Below are positions 10,378-20,029 of a stretch of DNA of 31,443 bases, in pieces. The notes beneath the pieces were generated by a model. The model was not told the DNA's origin. It worked only from the letters and a program-made list of their open reading frames with translations, and did not search any database. The stretch comes from Ophiocordyceps camponoti-saundersi (nom. inval.) (lineage: Eukaryota; Ascomycota; Sordariomycetes; Hypocreales; Ophiocordycipitaceae). The position numbers were made by a program, and so were the translations under genes. Each line of letters opens with the position of its first letter. Positions within the stretch are counted from its first letter, which is position 1. The stretch spans positions 1 to 31,443 of the forward strand of contig PDHQ01000365.1 of assembly GCA_003339415.1 (NCBI GenBank). Direction: 5' to 3'.

Positions 10378-11265
10378 TAAATAACTTCTTTTATAACTTT
10401 AGATAAACAAGGTCCTGTTTATATTTAACGCTATAATATTATAAGAAATTAGTGCTTTCTACTTTATAAAGTCCGCCCTTATTAAGGGAATAGCCTTAAA
10501 TATAAGATTATAAAGCAGTCCGCCTCTAAGTTTATTATTAATACTTATAATACTTAATAGTAGTACTAAAAAGCTTAATTAATCCTAATAATACTTAAAT
10601 ATAAGTTAAGGTTAATATAATATAGCTATTAACTTTAATAATTTATTTATTAATATTTTTTAAACCTTAATAAAGTTTATTTTAAAATCTATATATAAAA
10701 AACTTATTAAAGTAATTTCTAAGTAAGATTTTCTCCTTATATAAAATATCTTTAATATAGCGTTTACTAAGCTTTAATAATAATAGTAAGCTTTTAAAAA
10801 CTTTTTTAGCTTACTAATTATTATTACTTATATTATCTAAAAGTTAGTTAAAGTAGCTTTTTATAAAGCTATAAATAAAAGGCTAAACTTTACCTTAAAA
10901 GCTTTAACTTAAGCTAGTATAATTATAAACTTTACCCTAAGCCCCGCCCCCCTTATAGCGGCCTTAATATATTTAATATTAATAAGAATAAAAAAGAAAG
11001 CGCTAATATTAATAAAAAATATACTAATAATTAATAAAGTTTTAATACTTACCCCTTAAAAAGTAATCTGAAAAGTTAATAAAATATAAAGCTATTTTAC
11101 TATAATTATTATATATTTACTTTTTAATAAAAACTTTATTATTATATTTAATTTAAAGTATTAAAACTTAGCTTTTAAAGATAAGTAAGTTACTTCTATT
11201 TTTAAAATAAAAGCTAAGCGTATATATTAAACTTATATTATTATTATAAAAAGTATCTATAAGTA
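10378..11265 (+). mobile_element. Tad-like LINE copy A, 5' fragment
   Basis: Collinear with the first roughly 880 bp of LINE copy B (from about 18402). Matching landmarks include TTTAGATAA then GGTCCT, AGTGCTTTCT, AAGGGAATAGCC, CCGCCTCTAAG against CCGCCTCTTAG, AATCCTAATAATA and ACTTATATTATTATTA. Only the 5' untranslated region and the start of ORF1 are present, with no endonuclease or RT. LINEs normally lose the 5' end, so a fragment that keeps the 5' end must have lost its 3' part by deletion or replacement. This copy has lost nearly all CpG that copy B keeps. Confidence 0.85.
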
Positions 11266-11623
11266 TAAATAGAAGTTTAATAATATTTTTAATCGGTTTA
11301 AAGTTAGAATAATAATTAATTATCTAATAATAAAGATTTAAATAATAAGATTATTAAATATAAAAGCGCGTTAAAATTAAATTAGAATAATAATAGTTTT
11401 ATAATAATAAGTTAGTAATAGAATTATTTAAAAAGTAAGGAAGAGAGTAAGTAATTAAATTATTATCTACTAAGTAGTAGGAAAACCTCTTCTTTAAATA
11501 TTTAATTTTTCGTAAACGTAGTAACCTTTCTAGTTAGGAAGAGGGTTATTTTATACGCTAGAAAATAACGTATTTAGGAGTGTTTTTAAAAGTCCAGAAA
11601 GTATTATAATTAATTTAATATTC
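11266..11623. other. Unassigned DNA between LINE A and the gag-only element
   Basis: The first half is A/T-rich and may continue the decayed LINE beyond where I can align it. The second half (about 11480-11600) is more GC-rich and keeps unusual TG and CA sites (GTGTTT, CCAGAAAG). No frame or RNA gene is recognised. It ends at the target duplication GGCTT. Confidence 0.5.
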
Positions 11624-11628
11624 GGCTT
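11624..11628. repeat. Left target-site duplication GGCTT
   Basis: Lies directly left of the 5' LTR and is repeated exactly at 13405-13409, directly right of the 3' LTR. Confidence 0.85.
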
Positions 11629-11838
11629 TATAAAGGATTAGTTTATAACTAATCGTAGCTAGATAGGGGGGATTATAGCGGACATATTTAGGTCTTCCTA
11701 ATAGCGCTTAGTTATCGCGTAGGGTATATAGCTAGCTTAGGAAAGGGGCTTCTCTCCCTTTTCCTTCCTCTCTTCGATAGCTTTAATTATAACTTTACTT
11801 TAGCTTACTTCTATAATCGCCTTAATAAAACCTTTATA
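11629..11838 (+). repeat. 5' LTR of the gag-only element
   Basis: Direct repeat of 13195-13404 with only transition differences in the parts I compared. It starts TATAAAGGATTAG and ends ACCTTTATA. It holds a perfect hairpin at 11636-11654 (stem GATTAGTT / AACTAATC, loop TAT). A pyrimidine-rich stretch of CTTCTCTCCC and CTTCCTCTC type follows at about 11748-11775. Confidence 0.92.
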
Positions 11839-11879
11839 TTAATTAAAGCTCCTTTTACCGCTAACTAAACGTAAGAGTA

Positions 11880-12450
11880 AGATTTTAGTATAGAACGCTA
11901 TTAAATTCTACTTATACTAAAGCTATTTTTAGCTTATTCTAGCTTAGACTTTTACCTAGCTACTATATATACTAAATTTATAATTAACGGAGCTATAATT
12001 AAGGAGCCTAAGTCCTAGTTTTACTATATCTTTTCTTATCTTAGTATTTTCTAGTAGATATTCCTTCTATACGTTATTATAGCTATAAATTTTTCTTTTT
12101 AGCTTAAAGCCTTTTTAGCGTATATCTCTAAGCTTTTTAGGGAGAGTTATAAGAAGCGCTAAATAAGTTTTTCCTTAATTAGGATATATTAGGGGCTATT
12201 AAAGCCCTTTAGAGAATATATTATAAAGTAAGAATATACCTTTTTTAAGGCCGAATTATTATATTAGTCCGATTATACTAAGATTATTCTACTCTTATTT
12301 AGGCTATATAAAGAGCTATAAGAGCGCTTAGATTATAAAAACTAGCTTATAACGTATATAGCTTTCGCTAGCTTTCTCCGAGGCTTTAATAAAGTATTTA
12401 GTTCTAGGAATATTCCTAACGCGCTAGTTAATTTACTACCCCCCTTTTCT
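11880..12450 (+). pseudogene. Gag-like capsid reading frame of the compact LTR element
   Basis: One plus-strand frame runs about 190 codons from near 11910 to near 12440, interrupted only by stops explainable as former Gln or Trp codons. Its second half has the pattern of fungal retrotransposon capsids: an aromatic-rich helix, then F-RE-Y, then a WxxFxxxLLYxSDYTKIILLLFRLYKEL-type stretch and a basic ERLDYKN region. I recognise this as gag-like by pattern, not by a defining motif. A diverged frame continues towards 13150, and one region near 12690 could be a decayed zinc knuckle. No start codon survives, so both ends are approximate. Other explanations are a captured host gene or an unrelated ORF. 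Confidence 0.55.
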
Positions 12451-13179
12451 ATTAACCTAATAGATATCGCGTTTATATAATCTTATTTTAATACTACTAA
12501 GCGCTAGCGTTACTATTAGTATAATTAGATTAGTTATTTTAAGCGTAATTATTTAAAGTTTCGTAAGTAAATAAGGATATTAGGGTTAAGGCTTTTTATA
12601 AGCGGAGTAAGGTAGTTAGAGGTAAATTTAAAATATTTTAATTAGGGGGATAATAAGTAAAAAGGGATAAGTATACGCTAGATATTATAGCTTAGGTAAT
12701 TTCTAGCCTTATTATATTACTTTATATAAGGATAGTCCGCGCGTAGCTTAGGCGCGTAGATTTATTAGTAAATATATACTATAGTTATATTACGCCTTAG
12801 CTTATAAACTAGCGCTAGCAGTATATAGCGATAAGTATATAGCTAGCTTTATTATTTACCGTAATCGGGGTATTTTTTAAGCTTCCTATAACTAGCACGG
12901 TGCTACCTAATCTTATACGCTAGCTATATAAGTAAGTTTTTACTATTAATATATAAGTTTATTAATTCTTACTTTAAGCGGTGCTATAATTCTAAGCTTA
13001 TTAGAATCTTCCTTATAAGGATTAAGGTTTAAATCCTTAGGCTATAAGGGAGCTTTTCCGCCCTCTTATCCTTATCTTTACGGAGGCTATTAGGCTATTA
13101 GCTAGGGTTTATATAGAGCGTTCTACTAGCGTAGTAATACGTGACTTTTCCGTCCTACGCTCTTACTTCCTCGGCTAGC

Positions 13180-13194
13180 TTAAGGAGGGGGCTA
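13180..13194 (+). other. Polypurine tract of the compact LTR element
   Basis: TAAGGAGGGGGC lies directly before the 3' LTR, in the same position as the purine tract of gypsy-1. Confidence 0.7.
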
Positions 13195-13404
13195 TATAAG
13201 GGATTAGTTTATAACTAATCGTAGCTAGATAGGGGGGATTATAGCGGATATGTTTAGGTTTTCCCGATAGCGCTTAGTTATCGCGCGGGGTATATAGCTA
13301 GCTTAGGAAGGGGGCTTCTCTCCCTTTTCCTTCCTCTCTTCGATAGCTTTAATTATAACTTTACTTTAGCTTACTTCTATAGTCGCCTTAGTAAGACCTT
13401 TATA
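13195..13404 (+). repeat. 3' LTR of the gag-only element
   Basis: Partner of 11629-11838, with hairpin at 13202-13220 and TATATA box near 13291. It is followed at once by GGCTT. Confidence 0.92.
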
Positions 13405-13409
13405 GGCTT
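13405..13409. repeat. Right target-site duplication GGCTT
   Basis: Exact copy of 11624-11628. Confidence 0.85.
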
Positions 13410-13950
13410 TCTATATTATCTATTTCTATAAGGTTTAGAAACGCTAACTATAATAAATCTATATAAGGTTTTAAAAGTTTATATTATTCTTAGCCTTAAA
13501 GGGCTAAAGCCTTATATATAAGGGTAATAATATATTATATTAGTGCTTTTAAAGTATAAAATAATAACCTTAGTTATTTAATTATATAATAAATATAGTA
13601 AAATACTAGATTCTCTATATTATATTATAAAGTAGTTATTATATTTTTATATTAGTTATTTATACCTTTATTATCTATTATAAAGAATAAAAATTATTAT
13701 AAGCACTTATAGCCTCCCTTAAATAAAATACGTTTATTTATTTATTTATTATAAAATAAGGTAAAAAATATAAAACTTATAATATAATATAGTAATATAT
13801 ATTAAAAAACTTAAAAACCTTTTTAAATAAAAGAAAAAATAGGAAAAGTTATAATTTATTATTAAAAAAAATTATAAGAGGAAAATTTAAGAAAAGCTTA
13901 AATAAGATTATTTTAAAAATAATAAATTAGTAAAACTATAAAAAGTAATA
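13410..13950. other. Unassigned DNA, likely 3' side of the copia fragment
   Basis: No frame is recognised. It lies just downstream, on the minus strand, of the copia RNase H end, so its 3' untranslated region and LTR could be here. I found no second copy of any part of it to prove an LTR. Confidence 0.4.
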
Positions 13951-13954
13951 CTAT

Positions 13955-15525
13955 CTAATTCTTTAGTAAAGATATCTACTATATTATTTTTACCTTTTAT
14001 ATAATAAATATTTATAAGCTTATTTCTTAAGTTTTATCTTAAATAGATATAAGTTAAGTTAATATACTTTAACTTTTTATAAAATTTAAGATTTTCTACT
14101 AGCCTTAAAGCTATAATATTATCTATTAATAAATAAGGTATTATAGTAAGCATTTTAATATTTAAGCTATTATTTATTAATAAAAATAACTTATTAAGGT
14201 ATAAGGCTTTTTTATTAGCCTCCCTTAAGCTTATAAACTTAGCCTTATAGCTACTTAGTACTATAGCTTTTTATTTAGTATAGGACTAGCTTTTAATATT
14301 ATTATATATAAAGAAATAATAACTTAAAATACTTTTTCTCTCTATTAAATTAGAGGCCTAGCTAGCGTATAAAAAACCTTTAATATAATAGCTATTATAA
14401 GGTATATTCCCCTTATATATATTAGCTTTATTTAGATATTTATTTAAATATTTCTAAATAGTATTTAAAGTATTTATATACGTAATATTAAGTTTACTAC
14501 GAAATCTAATATAAGATATAATAGAATATAATATATTAGGTTTTATTTATAAAGCTAAATATAATAAAAAGCTTATTTCCTTTTAATATTATAATATTAT
14601 TTTTTTATTAAGTTATATAATAGCTTTCTTTAATTTATTTCTAAGCTTTAAAAGTATATTTAAGTAGCTTATATATTCTTTATTTAATTCTTTAAGCTTA
14701 TTCCTAGTATATTTTCCTTAAGTTATTTTTAGCGTATTATTTTACTTATTAAAAATAATATATATACTTAAAAAGTTTTATAAATAGCTTAGATCTTATA
14801 CTTTTAAGTCTTTATTTAATTTCTATAATATATTTATTATAATATTATTACTCTTAGCGGCTACTAGTATATTATTAATATATATTACTAAAGCTATTTT
14901 TAGCTTGTTATTTATAAATACCCCTTTATCTAATAAAAAAGAGTAAAATCCTTATTTTTTTAGCATATTAGCTAAATAATTATACTATAGTTTAGGACTT
15001 TATTTTAAGCTATATAACGCTTTTCTTAACTTTAAAACTAAGTTATTAGTTTTAACTAAGTTTTTATAATCTAAAAGAAGCTTTATATTATTTTTATTAT
15101 AATAATCTTTTATTATAAATTCCTAAAATTTAGTAAGTAGTTTTATATAAATTTTAATATTTATTTTAGCGTAAATAAAAGCATTCTTTATATTATATTA
15201 TTTTACTATTAAATTATTTTATAAAGCTATTAATAATAATAACTTTATACTTTTAAGTTAAGTAGTAATAGAAAACGTTTCTAAATAATCTAAGCTATAT
15301 ATTTAATTAAAGCTTTATATTATAAAGCGGGCTTTATATTTAGTTATATTATTATTATTATCCTTTTAAAGCTTATACACTTAATAGCCCCTTAAAGGAT
15401 TTTTATCCTTAGGTATTATTTTAATTTCCTAAGTTTCTTTTTTAATTAATTTATCTATTTTTATTTATTAAGTATCTTTCCTAAGCTAAATAAAAAGCTA
15501 ATATTATATTTTATTCTTATTATAA
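13955..15525 (-). pseudogene. Ty1/copia reverse transcriptase and RNase H fragment
   Basis: On the minus strand, starting near 15500, the frame reads the copia RT opening block: I-KKET-x-EIKIIPKDK, then VYKL near 15375 and KYKARF near 15330. The catalytic box YVDD reads YINN at 14871-14882 (codons TAT ATT AAT AAT), so both Asp residues are lost. Near 14270-14220 is the copia RNase H block KAIVLSSYKAKFIS, matching the KxxVALSSTEAEY pattern. The C-terminus near 14000-13960 reads HxxKGKNNIVDIFTKEL-like, matching the ADILTK end of copia pol. About 520 codons cover RT plus RNase H only. Integrase and gag are missing upstream, so this is a 5'-truncated or rearranged copy. Almost all stops sit at former Gln or Trp positions. 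Confidence 0.9.
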
Positions 15526-16130
15526 TAGTTAAACTAAGTATTATAAGAAACTTTATATATATACTTATTAACTTAAATAATAAAGTTTAAGTAACTTATT
15601 TAAATTATTATAATAAAGTTATAAGATAACTATATATAAAGAATAACTATAAGGTTACGTAAGTATTATAAAGCTATTACTATATAATACTAAAACTAGT
15701 TAGAAAATATATAATATACTTCCGGTTATAATAAAATTATTAGATATAGAAAGTAAGTCCTTAAACTACGCTAAGGTTTTAGATAAGACCCCGGAAATCG
15801 TAGTTTATATCGTAAGGAGTTTACCCCTAAGTTATAATCCCCTTATATATAATTCGTAATAGTTTCTAATATTATAATTTAGTAAGAATTAGCTTTACTT
15901 TTAGTATAACTCTTAAAATAAACTTTTATAATCTATATTTATATACTTATCTTTCTCTTTTCTAACCTAATTATTACTATCTCTTTTTTTTAGTATATCT
16001 TATATAAGCTTCCCTTATAATTTTAATTCTTCTTATAAGAGATATTTATTTTTAGCTTAGACTTATCTTTTTTAACTTAGTATTAATTCCTATACGCTTT
16101 ATTATACCTTATATAACTTACTTTTAGAAC
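15526..16130. other. Junction between copia fragment and gypsy-2, unassigned
   Basis: The copia frame ends near 15525 and the gag region of gypsy-2 begins near 16130. The 5' LTR of gypsy-2 should lie here, but no repeat of the candidate 3' LTR (from about 28635) is visible. The 5' LTR is either deleted or too diverged to see. Confidence 0.45.
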
Positions 16131-17230
16131 TAACCTCTATAAGCGGAGGACTATTCTTTAGATATCTCCTTTACTCCCTTTTCGGATTATCTAGCTTAAA
16201 CTAATACGGTCCCCCTTATTAGAATTTTAGAGGCCGCTTAACGTAATCTTACTTTTTAGGAAAAGATATTCCGGAATTTTATTACTAATTTTCTTTAAGA
16301 ACGAGGAATTAATAATTTTTAGGATATTCTAATCTTTAAAGGAAACCCCGCTAACTTAGCTATAAGTTCTTAGCGTAAGCGCTACTTATCGATATCGGAC
16401 TTTAGCTAAGATAAAGATATTAAACTTTCGAATATTATTAAATTAAAGAAATAATTTATAATTTAGAAATATTAAGATTAGCTTAAGGATTTTAAAGATT
16501 TTTTCCTCGTAGCTTCTAAAAAATACTATAAAGATAAAAATAAAATTCTTAAGGCCTTAAATAATATATACCCGGATCTTTATATATATTAGAGATCTTA
16601 TAAATATAGCTTATTTACTAAGGAATAAACTTAACTTATAAATAACTAGCTTATATTTAAAAAATAATTATATAACCTTTTTAAAAACCTTAAAAACCGA
16701 ATAATAATAATAATAGTTACTTTTTAAAACGCTAAGTAATAAGATAACTAAATACTTTATAATTTTTATATTTACTTAAAAAGCTTAGAAAAATATTTTA
16801 ACGCTTATCTTTTTAAGAAACTTACTCTTAACTATTTCTCCTAATTACTTCCCTAGCTATATACTAAGATCTTAAAATAATATTAGCTAGATATTTTTAA
16901 CTATTAAGAAATAGTCTTACTAATATAATAAATCTAAGATTCTAGTTTAGGTAGATTATACTAATATTATTATAATAAATTAATAAAATACTAATAAACT
17001 AATTTCGGTACGGGCTATTATTATTATAATAAATTATCTAAACTTTATAATATATATAGTAATCCCTATTTCTAAGAGACTAAGAATAAAATAAACTTAT
17101 TTATCTAAAAATAAGATATTTAAACTTATTCCTATTATAAGAAAAAGGGCTATAAGGAATCCGACTATTAGTTAAAATACCCGGAGAAAGTAAAAGCTAC
17201 GAAAGCTAAATAAACTTAAGCTAGTTTATC
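16130..17230 (+). pseudogene. Gag remnant with CCHC zinc knuckle (gypsy-2)
   Basis: The C-terminal part holds a clear nucleocapsid knuckle at 17127-17168. The codon pattern Y-x2-Y-KKKGY-x4-Y becomes a perfect C-x2-C-x4-H-x4-C when each TAT or TAC is read as a RIP-altered Cys or His codon, with KKKG and KESD still visible between. A basic Lys-rich stretch follows to about 17215. Upstream, from about 16400, long stretches rich in charged and aromatic residues fit a capsid. The start is unknown because no ATG survives. Confidence 0.75.
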
Positions 17231-17319
17231 TAAGAAGTCTTTAAAAAACTTAAAGATATTAATATAAAAGTCCCTTTACTAATATCCTTAATAGTAGAAA
17301 CTTTTAAGATTTCTAGCAC

Positions 17320-17500
17320 TTTCTAAATAAAACTTACCCCCTTTTTAATCTTTATCGAATTTAATATTTATAGCGAAATTAATTTTATCGACCTTTCTTT
17401 TATAAGATAATATTTACTATTATTTTTAGATAACGATCTTTTACTCCTTATAAGAGGAATTAGCGGATACGCACTAGTTAATAGATTTTAGGAAATATTA
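17320..17500 (+). pseudogene. Possible aspartic protease remnant (gypsy-2)
   Basis: Between the knuckle and the RT, the frame near 17357-17390 reads a hydrophobic strand followed by a Y-S-x2-NFID-like pattern. This could be the retroviral-type DSGAxxNFI active-site loop with the Asp lost. Position fits, but the motif is weak. Confidence 0.4.
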
Positions 17501-18048
17501 GTTATATTTTATAATATAAATAGTATTAAAAAGACGCTAGTTTATTATTACCTTAGTATTTTTAATATAGTAGTAAATAATAACTTTATTATTTTAAAAA
17601 TACTTACCCTAATAGCTAAATAAATCTATTTATCCCCTAATATTTATAAATAATAGTATAAATTATCTTAACTATTATAAGTATATTTTTTTAACGTGGA
17701 GGAATTTATCTAAGAGGCTAAATAATATTTATATATTTTCTAAGTTATATTAGACCTAATACCCCTTATATTTATAAATAAAGAAAAGTCTAAGCTATTA
17801 CTAATATTATAAATTAAAATACCCCCGATTTTCGCTAGATTTAAAAATATATTTTCTAAGTTAAAAATATTAATCCTTTTAAATAAAAAGAACGCTATTT
17901 ACACTATTAACTTAGTTAATAACGCTATACTTTCCTAGGGTTTTATTTACCCTCTCTCCTAAACTAAGCTTAAAGTTTTTTAGGAATATTTTAACGATAT
18001 TTTCGGAAAAAGTTAGATCTAAGAATCTTAGAGCCTTAGTAGCGCTTT

Positions 18049-18050
<2 letters not shown>

Positions 18051-18081
<31 letters not shown>
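18051..18081. repeat. 31-nt T homopolymer inside RT
   Basis: An uninterrupted run of 31 T residues inside the RT frame of gypsy-2. In related elements this site encodes a short hydrophobic strand, so the run is most likely a local slippage expansion. An assembly artefact is possible. Confidence 0.95.
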
Positions 18082-18391
18082 CGTTCTAAAGAAAAACGGG
18101 GAATTATAACTCTATATAGATTACTAAGGTCTTAATAAAATAACGATTAAGAATCGTTACCTTCTCCCCCTTATTTTAGAGATTATAAATTAAGTTTAGG
18201 GCGCTATAATTTTCTTTAAAATTAACTTTTAGTACGCCTATTACTATATTTATATTAAGAAAGGTAATAAATAGAAAATAGCTTTCCGCTTATAATATAG
18301 TTATTTTAAGTATTTTATTATTCTATTTAGTTTTATAAATATCTTAGTAATTTTCTAATATTATATTAATTAAGTATTTAGGACCTTAATT

Positions 18392-18401
18392 AATATTATT
18401 T
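18392..18401. repeat. Left target-site duplication of LINE B (AATATTATTT)
   Basis: Ten bases identical to 25654-25663, in the same codon phase of the gypsy-2 RT on both sides of the LINE. It is short and AT-rich, but the shared phase and position make chance unlikely. Confidence 0.7.
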
Positions 18402-18639
18402 TTATATATAACTTTTTCACGACTTTAGATAATCGGGGTCCTTATTCGTTCTTAACGCCGTGATATTATAAGAATTTAGTGCTTTCTGCCTCTCGGAGTC
18501 CGACTCCGCTAAGGGAATAGCCCTAAACGCGGGGTCGCGGGGCGGCCCGCCTCTTAGTCCGCCGCTAATACCGATAATACTCGATAGCGGAACCTAGGGG
18601 CTTAACTAATCCTAATAATATCTATATATAAGCGAAGGT

Positions 18640-19830
18640 TAATATAATATAGCTACTAACTCTAATAACTTATTTATTAATATTTTTCGGACTTTAATAG
18701 ATCTTATCTTAAAATCCGCGTACGAAAAACTTATTAAAGTAGTTTTTACGTAAGATTTTCGCCCCGTAAAAAGTATCCTTAATATAGCGTTTACTAAGCT
18801 TTAGTAGCGCTAATAAGCCTCCGAGGACTTATTTAGCTTACTTATTACTATTTTCCGTATTATTTAGAAGTTAGTTAAAGCTACTTTTTATAAGGTAATA
18901 AGTAAGAGGTTAAACTCCGCCCCCGGAGTTCTAACTTAAGCTAGCGTAATTATAAGCTCCGCCCTAAACTCCGCCCCCCTCGCGGCGCCCCTTATACGCC
19001 TAGTTCCGGCAAAAACGGAGAGGGAGGTACTTATATTAGTAAAAAATATTCTAATAATTAAGGAAATTCTAGCGCTTACTCCTTAGAAGGTTATCTAGAA
19101 AGTTAATAAGGCTATAAGCTATTTTATAATAATAGCTATATACTAACTTCTTAGTAGAGACCTTATAATTATATTTAATTTAAAATATAAGGACCTCGCC
19201 TTAAGGGATAAGTAAGTAGCTTAAGCTTTTAGAGCGGAGGCTAAATATATACGCTAAACTTATATTATTATCGCTAAGGGTATTTAGACCTTAGTAGCTA
19301 ACCGTAACTATAACGCGCTACTTAATATTATTAGGGAGGTAAATAAGGTTAACGTAGTTTAGGTAAAAGCACTCTAACCTTAATATACTACTAGTAAAAA
19401 TACTTTATAAACTTATTTTATTATAAGCTTAAGTAGCGTAGAAAACGTAAATAAGCTTTACTTAAATAGAATAATTATAAATATAAAAATAATTTATTAT
19501 AAATTTTATAAGGACTCCGCACGCTTTAAGTAATATTATAAGTATTTTTAATTTAAATATATTACTAAGTATTACTAAGAGCCCTCTTAATATAAATACT
19601 ATATAGCTACCTTATATAATAGCGGAGAAAAAAACTACCTTATATAGAAAGGAGAGAGACCCCGCTATTATATTTTATATAAGGGTATATACTCTATATA
19701 ATCGAAAGATTACTTAAAATCCCGGAAATAGTAAAGCTACGCTAAGTTTAGCTTCCCTAATAAACCTCGCTTTTTCTAATTATTATAATCCGCTTAACCT
19801 CCGGCCCCTACCTCGCGGTAACTTTATAAA
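18640..19830 (+). pseudogene. LINE ORF1 (gag-like) with three zinc knuckles
   Basis: The 3' half, from about 19534 to 19740, shows three successive cysteine-histidine clusters with Cys and His codons now read as TAT or TAC. The first is Y-x2-Y-x4-Y-x4-Y (classical CCHC spacing), followed by two further clusters. Between them stay KYYI, SGEKN and KGERPRY. A row of knuckles of this kind is typical of ORF1 in Tad and I-clade LINEs and binds the element's RNA. The start is not determinable because ATG is lost. The first part is also present in copy A. Confidence 0.8.
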
Positions 19831-20029
19831 GATAGCGAAAGCTTTATTACTATTTTTTTAAAAAAGTAAGTATATTATAAATCCCCTAAAAATACGCCTT
19901 AGCGCTCTTCTTATAGTACGCTATTTACTTAAGTTTCCCCGAAAAGCTCCTAGCTTAGTAATACTTATAATAGCTATAAGCTATATAATAAACTTCGTAA
20001 CTTATAACTAGCCTTATAATAATCTTAAG

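Larger units (their letters stand above)
11629..13404 (+). mobile_element. Compact gag-only LTR retrotransposon (non-autonomous, TR-GAG-like)
   Basis: A 1776-bp element with 210-bp LTRs (11629-11838 and 13195-13404, constant offset 1566 bp) and a perfect 5-bp target duplication. The 1356-bp interior is far too short for pol. No RT, RNase H or integrase motif appears on either strand, while a gag-like frame occupies the first half. A purine tract precedes the 3' LTR. The LTRs share their first 8 to 11 bases and last 9 bases with gypsy-1 (TATAAGGGATT and ACCTTTATA), a hairpin at the same place and a GCGGGG-TATATA box, but are otherwise different. This fits a non-autonomous element mobilised by a gypsy-1-like relative. 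It is less AT-rich than its surroundings. Confidence 0.88.
17900..18401 (+). pseudogene. N-terminal half of gypsy-2 reverse transcriptase
   Basis: From 18082 the frame reads FVLKKNGEL-x-LYIDY-x-GLN then TIKNRYLLPLI, the conserved Ty3/gypsy block. It continues with KINF, then YIKKGNK-x-KIAF, then LFSFINILVIF (the PFGLxNAPATF block) and YYIN-x-VF. Stops fall at former Gln, Trp and Arg codons. The frame is unbroken to 18401, where the LINE enters just before the catalytic box. A 31-T homopolymer at 18051-18081 sits directly before the KKNG block and would encode poly-Phe, which is not a family feature. Confidence 0.9.

Noticed and set aside
12893..12905. Perfect palindrome TAGCACGGTGCTA as a possible operator
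   Set aside because: It lies inside a dead retrotransposon and is short. A regulatory role has no support.
15640..15720. Possible 5' LTR of gypsy-2 (a GTTACGTAAG-like piece resembling TATTACGTAGG at 28637)
   Set aside because: The similarity covers only about ten bases and stops, too short to call an LTR.
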